Source: Microvirga thermotolerans (lineage in GTDB: Bacteria; Pseudomonadota; Alphaproteobacteria; Rhizobiales; Beijerinckiaceae). From it: a DNA stretch of 64,000 nucleotides. Position numbers and translations under genes: made by a program. Position 1 is the first letter of the stretch. Each line of letters starts with the position of its first letter. Where the stretch lies: the NCBI RefSeq assembly GCF_009363855.1, contig NZ_CP045423.1, forward strand, positions 248,001-312,000, in the 5' to 3' direction. This document shows positions 60,562-64,000 of the stretch, one piece after another. The notes under the pieces were generated by a model. It made no database searches. It was not told the origin of the DNA and saw nothing but the letters and a program-made list of their open reading frames with translations.

Positions 60562-61053
60562 ATGGCGCTCGACGACGACATCGCCGTCCTCTCCGGCGCC
60601 CCGCTGTTCAGCCTGCTCGACCGGGACGCCCTGCGCCTCGTCGCCTTCGCGGCCGAGACCCGGAACCTGCGGGAGGGAGACACCCTCTTCCGCAAGGGCG
60701 ACCGGTCGGACGGAGGCTACGTGGTGAGCCGCGGCGCCATCGCGCTGGACGCCCGCGAGGACGGCTCGGCGGCCGAGTTCGTCGCCGGACCGGGCGCGCT
60801 CATCGGGCAGGCGGCCCTGTTCGCCCGCATCGAGCGCCCGGCGACGGCGATCGCCCGGGAGCCTTCCACGGTGATCCGGGTCGCGCCCAGCCTGATGCGG
60901 CGCGTGCTGGAGGAGTTCCCGGCGGCGGCGGCGGCCATGCACGAGGCGCTGGCGCTGGACCTGGTCCGCCTGACGGAGGGGCTCGAGCGGGTGCGCCGCC
61001 GGCTCGTCGCCATCGACGGCGAGGAGAGCCCGGCCGCGCGGGACGAGGGCTGA
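60562..61053 (+). CDS. Cyclic nucleotide-binding-domain protein without effector domain
   Basis: 163 aa, a single Crp-like cNMP-binding domain (about 8-135): PLFSLLDRDALRLVAFAAETRNLREGDTLFRKGD, GGYVVSRGAIAL, and a phosphate-cassette region GPGALIGQAALFARIERPATAIA with Arg at the expected place. No HTH follows; the C-terminal ~30 residues are helical. Two bases after the response regulator, so likely cotranscribed and functionally linked. Whether it binds cAMP/cGMP is unknown. Confidence 0.85.
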   Translation: MALDDDIAVLSGAPLFSLLDRDALRLVAFAAETRNLREGDTLFRKGDRSDGGYVVSRGAIALDAREDGSAAEFVAGPGALIGQAALFARIERPATAIAREPSTVIRVAPSLMRRVLEEFPAAAAAMHEALALDLVRLTEGLERVRRRLVAIDGEESPAARDEG

Positions 61054-61072
61054 CGCGTCCTGCCTGCCGGCA

Positions 61073-62785
61073 TCAGGCCGCCTTCACGTCGGAGAGGAAG
61101 GTCTCCACCTCGCGGCCGAGATGCTCCGCGTAGCGGGCCAGCTCGTGCGCCGCGCTCAGGACCTGGCTCGCCGCGGCCCCGGTCTCGCCCGCCCCCACCT
61201 TCACGCTCTCGATGCTGCCCGTCACCTGGCCGGTGCCGCGGGCGGCCTCCTGGATGCTGCGGGAGATCTCGCTCGTGGTCGCCCCCTGCTCCTCCATGGC
61301 GGCGGCGATGCCGGTGGAGATGGCGGAGATCTCGTCGATGATCGAGCGGATGCCCTGGATCGCGCCCACCGCCTCGTGCGTCGCGCCCTGGATCTGGGCG
61401 ATCTGGGCGCCGATCTCCTCCGTCGCCCTGGCGGTCTGGGTCGCCAGGTTCTTCACCTCGGCCGCGACCACCGCGAAGCCCTTGCCGGCCTCGCCCGCGC
61501 GGGCCGCCTCGATGGTGGCGTTGAGGGCGAGCAGGTTGGTCTGCGAGGCGAGGTCGTTGATCAGGGTCACCACGTCGCCGATCCGCTCCGCGCCGCTCGA
61601 CAGCGCGCGCACGATCTCGTTGGTGCGCTTGGCGCTCTCCACCGCCTCCGACGAGATGCGCGAGGACTGGGTGACCTGGCGCGCGATCTCCTGGATCGAG
61701 ATCGACATCTCCTCCGTGGCCGCCGCCACCGTCTGCACGTTGCCGGAGGTCTGCTCCGCCGCCGCGGCGACGCTGACCGATTCCCGGTTGGTCCGTTCCG
61801 CCGTCGCGGTCATGGTCTGGGCGGTCGCCTCCATCTCCGAGGCCGCCGCGGCGAGGCTGCGCGTGAGGGCGGAGACATTGGCCTCGAACTGGCGCGTCAG
61901 CTCGTCGAGCTTGAGGGCGCGGTGCATCTTCGCCTCGTTCTCGGCGGCCTGCTCCTGCGCCAGGCGCTGGCGCTCCGCCGCGTTGTCGCGGAAGATCTCC
62001 ACCGCGCGCGCCATGGCGCCGACCTCGTTGCGCCAGCCCGCATAGGGAATGTCCCGGGAGGTGTCCCCATGGGCGAGGCGGGTCATGGCCTCGGCCAGGG
62101 TCGGGATCGGCCGGAACAGGGCGCGGGCGGCCATCGTCGCGGCCAGGGCCAGGACGAGGACGGCGGCGAGGGAGACGAGGCCCATGCGCCACATGAGCCG
62201 GTCCGCCGCGGCGGCGAGGTCGGTCGTCTCCACGCCCGTCCCGAGCACGCCGAGGATCTGCCCGCTGCGGCCGAAGACGGGGAGGTTGATCAGGAGGTAG
62301 TCCTTGCCCAGCACCCGGGCCTCGCCCACGTAGACGCGTCCCGCCGAGACCACGGGAAAGACGGCGCCGCTGCGGTCCATGGCCGTGCCGACGGCCCGCG
62401 CCCCGTTGGGGTTGCGCAGGTTGGTGGCGCGGCGGATGAAGTCGCCGCTCGCCTTGTCCCGGGCGAAGAGGGTGGCCGGCGCCTGGGTCGCCTCCGCGAT
62501 GCGGTCGACCAGCGCGTCGCTGTAGAAGACCGCGTCGTCGTCGACGACGATGCCGACGATCGCTCCCGTCGCGTCCTTCCGCGTCGCAAGGCTGCCCACC
62601 GATCCTTCGAGGATTCCGGCGAAGGTGCGGACATTGGCCTGAAGCTGCGCGAGGGCATTGGCCCTCACGTCGGCGCGGGTCTGGAGGGCGACCACGGCGA
62701 AGAGGGCGGCAGCGGTCAGGACGACGAAGGCGATCATGGCGGCCGTCGTGAGATGGGACAGCTTGCGGCGGGCGAGGAACGACAC
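61073..62785 (-). CDS. Methyl-accepting chemotaxis protein
   Basis: 570 aa. TM1 at residues ~13-35 ([22 protein letters not shown]), a periplasmic single-Cache-type sensor (~36-200; [18 protein letters not shown] near its end), TM2 at ~205-230, HAMP (~230-285, [26 protein letters not shown]), and a cytoplasmic signalling domain with the hairpin tip around [40 protein letters not shown]. No C-terminal NWETF-like pentapeptide. The ligand is unknown. No che genes are in the window. Convergent with the cNMP-binding gene. Confidence 0.93.
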   Translation of the reverse strand: MSFLARRKLSHLTTAAMIAFVVLTAAALFAVVALQTRADVRANALAQLQANVRTFAGILEGSVGSLATRKDATGAIVGIVVDDDAVFYSDALVDRIAEATQAPATLFARDKASGDFIRRATNLRNPNGARAVGTAMDRSGAVFPVVSAGRVYVGEARVLGKDYLLINLPVFGRSGQILGVLGTGVETTDLAAAADRLMWRMGLVSLAAVLVLALAATMAARALFRPIPTLAEAMTRLAHGDTSRDIPYAGWRNEVGAMARAVEIFRDNAAERQRLAQEQAAENEAKMHRALKLDELTRQFEANVSALTRSLAAAASEMEATAQTMTATAERTNRESVSVAAAAEQTSGNVQTVAAATEEMSISIQEIARQVTQSSRISSEAVESAKRTNEIVRALSSGAERIGDVVTLINDLASQTNLLALNATIEAARAGEAGKGFAVVAAEVKNLATQTARATEEIGAQIAQIQGATHEAVGAIQGIRSIIDEISAISTGIAAAMEEQGATTSEISRSIQEAARGTGQVTGSIESVKVGAGETGAAASQVLSAAHELARYAEHLGREVETFLSDVKAA

Positions 62786-62964
62786 GGGATTTCCCTAAGG
62801 TAAGACGTAGCCTCACACGTCGCAGAAGGCCTTTAAGAATGGGTGAACGGAGGCAGCCGAAACCGTGATGCCGCAAGGCATCCGCGGTTTGCGCTTCGAT
62901 GGAATCGCGCTCCGCTCGGAGGTCCTCGGTTTGCCGCAATGTCGGACGGACCCGGAAGGGCCGC

Positions 62965-63006
62965 GTCGGCGAAAACCGGATCCCCCTTCTCCGGAAAATG
63001 CTCTAA
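62965..63006 (-). repeat. Degenerate fragment of the GCATCG repeat upstream of the Nudix gene
   Basis: AAAACCGGATCCCCCTTCTC.. to AATGCTCTAA aligns with the inverse of the first hairpin of the repeat (AAAACCGGTTTCCACTTTTG..GATGCTTTA). Partial and diverged. The rest of the 62786-63041 gap shows no gene. Confidence 0.4.
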
Positions 63007-63041
63007 GGGAGACGCGTCCCGTCCCGCCTCCGGAGTCCTCC

Positions 63042-63467
63042 ATGCCCGTCGCCGGCGCGAACGCCCCCATCCGCATCGTCGCAGCCGTGATCCGCGACGC
63101 GGCCGGGCGGATCCTCCTCGTCCGCAAGCAGGGCACGCAGGCCTTCATGCAGCCCGGCGGCAAGCGCGAGCCCGGCGAGGACGACGCGGCGGCCCTCGCC
63201 CGGGAGCTCCGCGAGGAGCTCGGATGCGCGGTCCGGCCGGGTTCGCTGCGCTACCTGGAGACGCTCACCGCTCCCGCGGCCAACGAGGCGGGGCGCCTGG
63301 TGGAGGCGGCGCTCTATGCCGCCGCCGTCGAGGGACGGCCCGCCGTGTCGGCCGAGATCGCGGAGATGCGCTGGATCGACCCCTCGGCCCCGCCGGACAT
63401 CGTGCTCGCGCCCCTCACCCGCGAGGGCGTGCTGCCCCTCCTGCGCAGAGAGACGGCGGACCGCTGA
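63042..63467 (+). CDS. Nudix hydrolase
   Basis: 141 aa. An intact Nudix box begins GGKREPGEDDAAALARE and continues LREELG (fits GX5EX7REUXEEXGU), preceded by ILLVRKQGTQAFMQPGG. Hydrolyses a nucleoside diphosphate linked to another moiety with a divalent metal; substrate not predictable. The start ATG 63042 is chosen (GGAG upstream); the frame stays open upstream into the repeat remnant but without plausible coding. Confidence 0.88.
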   Translation: MPVAGANAPIRIVAAVIRDAAGRILLVRKQGTQAFMQPGGKREPGEDDAAALARELREELGCAVRPGSLRYLETLTAPAANEAGRLVEAALYAAAVEGRPAVSAEIAEMRWIDPSAPPDIVLAPLTREGVLPLLRRETADR

Positions 63468-63524
63468 GCGGCCCGCGCCGGTCCGCGTCGCCCGCTCCGC
63501 TTCGCGGGGTCGGCCGGGAGGCCT

Positions 63525-64000
63525 TCAGAGTTCCAGCACCGCCGTGACGGGAGCATGATCCGAAGGACGCTCCCAGCCGCGGGTTTCCTTCGTCACGTCG
63601 ATGCCGCGCAGGGTGCCGGCGAGGTCGCCGGAAAGCCAGATGTGGTCGAGGCGGCGGCCCTTGTCGGCGGCGGCCCAGTCGGGCGAGCGGTAGCTCCACC
63701 AGGAATAGATCTTTTCCGGCTCCGGCCGCAGGTGCCGCATGGCGTCGGTCCAGCCCGCCTCCTGGCGCAGCTCCTCCAGGGCCTCGGTCTCGATGGGCGT
63801 GTGGCTCACCACGTCGAGGAGCTGCTTGTGGCTCCACACGTCGTGCTCGAGGGGCGCCACGTTCAGGTCGCCCACCAGGATCGCCGGGGCGGAGGCGGGC
63901 CGCGAGCGGCCGCCCCAGGCCCTGAGCTCCTCCATGAACTGGAGCTTGTGGCGGAACTTCTCGTTGAGGTCGGCATCCGGAATGTCGCCGCCGGCCGGGA
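63525..64000 (-). CDS. xthA: Exodeoxyribonuclease III (5' part outside window)
   Basis: AP endonuclease / 3'-exonuclease of base-excision repair. The C-terminal ~158 codons are present; the frame runs off the right edge with PAGGDIPDADLNEKFRHKL before the first in-window Met. Motifs: ILVGDLNVAP, WWSYRSPDWAAADKGRRLDHIWLS, and ERPSDHAPV with the catalytic Asp-His pair near the C terminus. Convergent with the Nudix gene. Confidence 0.93.
   Translation of the reverse strand, partial: PAGGDIPDADLNEKFRHKLQFMEELRAWGGRSRPASAPAILVGDLNVAPLEHDVWSHKQLLDVVSHTPIETEALEELRQEAGWTDAMRHLRPEPEKIYSWWSYRSPDWAAADKGRRLDHIWLSGDLAGTLRGIDVTKETRGWERPSDHAPVTAVLEL

Overview
The window is a GC-rich chromosomal segment of an alphaproteobacterium, most likely a member of the Hyphomicrobiales (Rhizobiales), perhaps Methylobacteriaceae/Microvirga-like (the genus is a guess). 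Supporting signs are the gene order secB-dnaQ-coaE-aroE-maf-ppsR | hemE-hemJ-rho and mnmE-mnmG-rsmG-parA-parB-holA-lptE-leuS, a BA14K-family protein, an MbfA-type ferritin/exporter with an Irr-type ICE box, and a ylxR/L7Ae fusion between nusA and infB. Almost everything is vertically inherited housekeeping DNA. I saw no tRNA, rRNA, CRISPR array or insertion sequence.

Layout. 1-4.1 kb: phoH (cut by the window edge)-ybeY-corC-lnt, tightly overlapped. 4.2-6.6 kb: an XRE regulator, metK with a structured leader, and trmB. 6.6-14.1 kb: the rimP-nusA-ylxR-infB-rbfA-truB translation/transcription operon, preceded by an attenuator-like terminator. 14.2-20.6 kb: DUF892 protein, rpsO-pnp, mbfA, a PNPOx-like protein, RidA and BA14K. 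20.8-28.8 kb: hslVU (minus strand), then hisB-DUF2628-hisH-hisA, an inserted lower-GC DUF3800 gene on the opposite strand, hisF, a repeat element, hisE and coaA. 28.8-33.3 kb: DUF202 protein, adenosine kinase, and a timA-mltA-smr-xre minus-strand operon. 33.6-41.4 kb: the origin neighbourhood, with the ppsR/hemE intergenic region as predicted oriC. 41.5-43.3 kb: a TetR / haloalkane dehalogenase / SelW-like operon with a clear palindromic operator. 43.3-55.6 kb: a DUF255 protein, mnmE-mnmG-rsmG-parAB with two canonical parS sites, and leuS-lptE-holA. 55.7-64 kb: yggS, an ABC-F ATPase with an apparent leader peptide, and assorted envelope and signalling genes ending in a truncated xthA.

How the genes work together: oriC (about 37.8-38.1 kb), the parS sites (about 47.0 and 49.0 kb) and parAB (49.5-51.3 kb) lie within 14 kb, as expected for an origin-proximal segregation centre. 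The nusA-infB cluster couples transcription elongation, translation initiation and 30S maturation. The his cluster makes the imidazole-glycerol-phosphate part of histidine synthesis. hemE-hemJ are haem-synthesis steps beside the origin.

The most unusual parts are: (i) a 28-codon leader ORF with an optimal Shine-Dalgarno and stem-loop before an ABC-F gene; (ii) the DUF3800 gene splitting hisA from hisF, with a consensus promoter and a hairpin at its 3' side; (iii) the TetR/haloalkane-dehalogenase/Rdx operon; (iv) a metK leader in which a 5' segment can pair with the ribosome-binding site; and (v) a dispersed double-hairpin intergenic repeat family. No single large undescribed system is evident.
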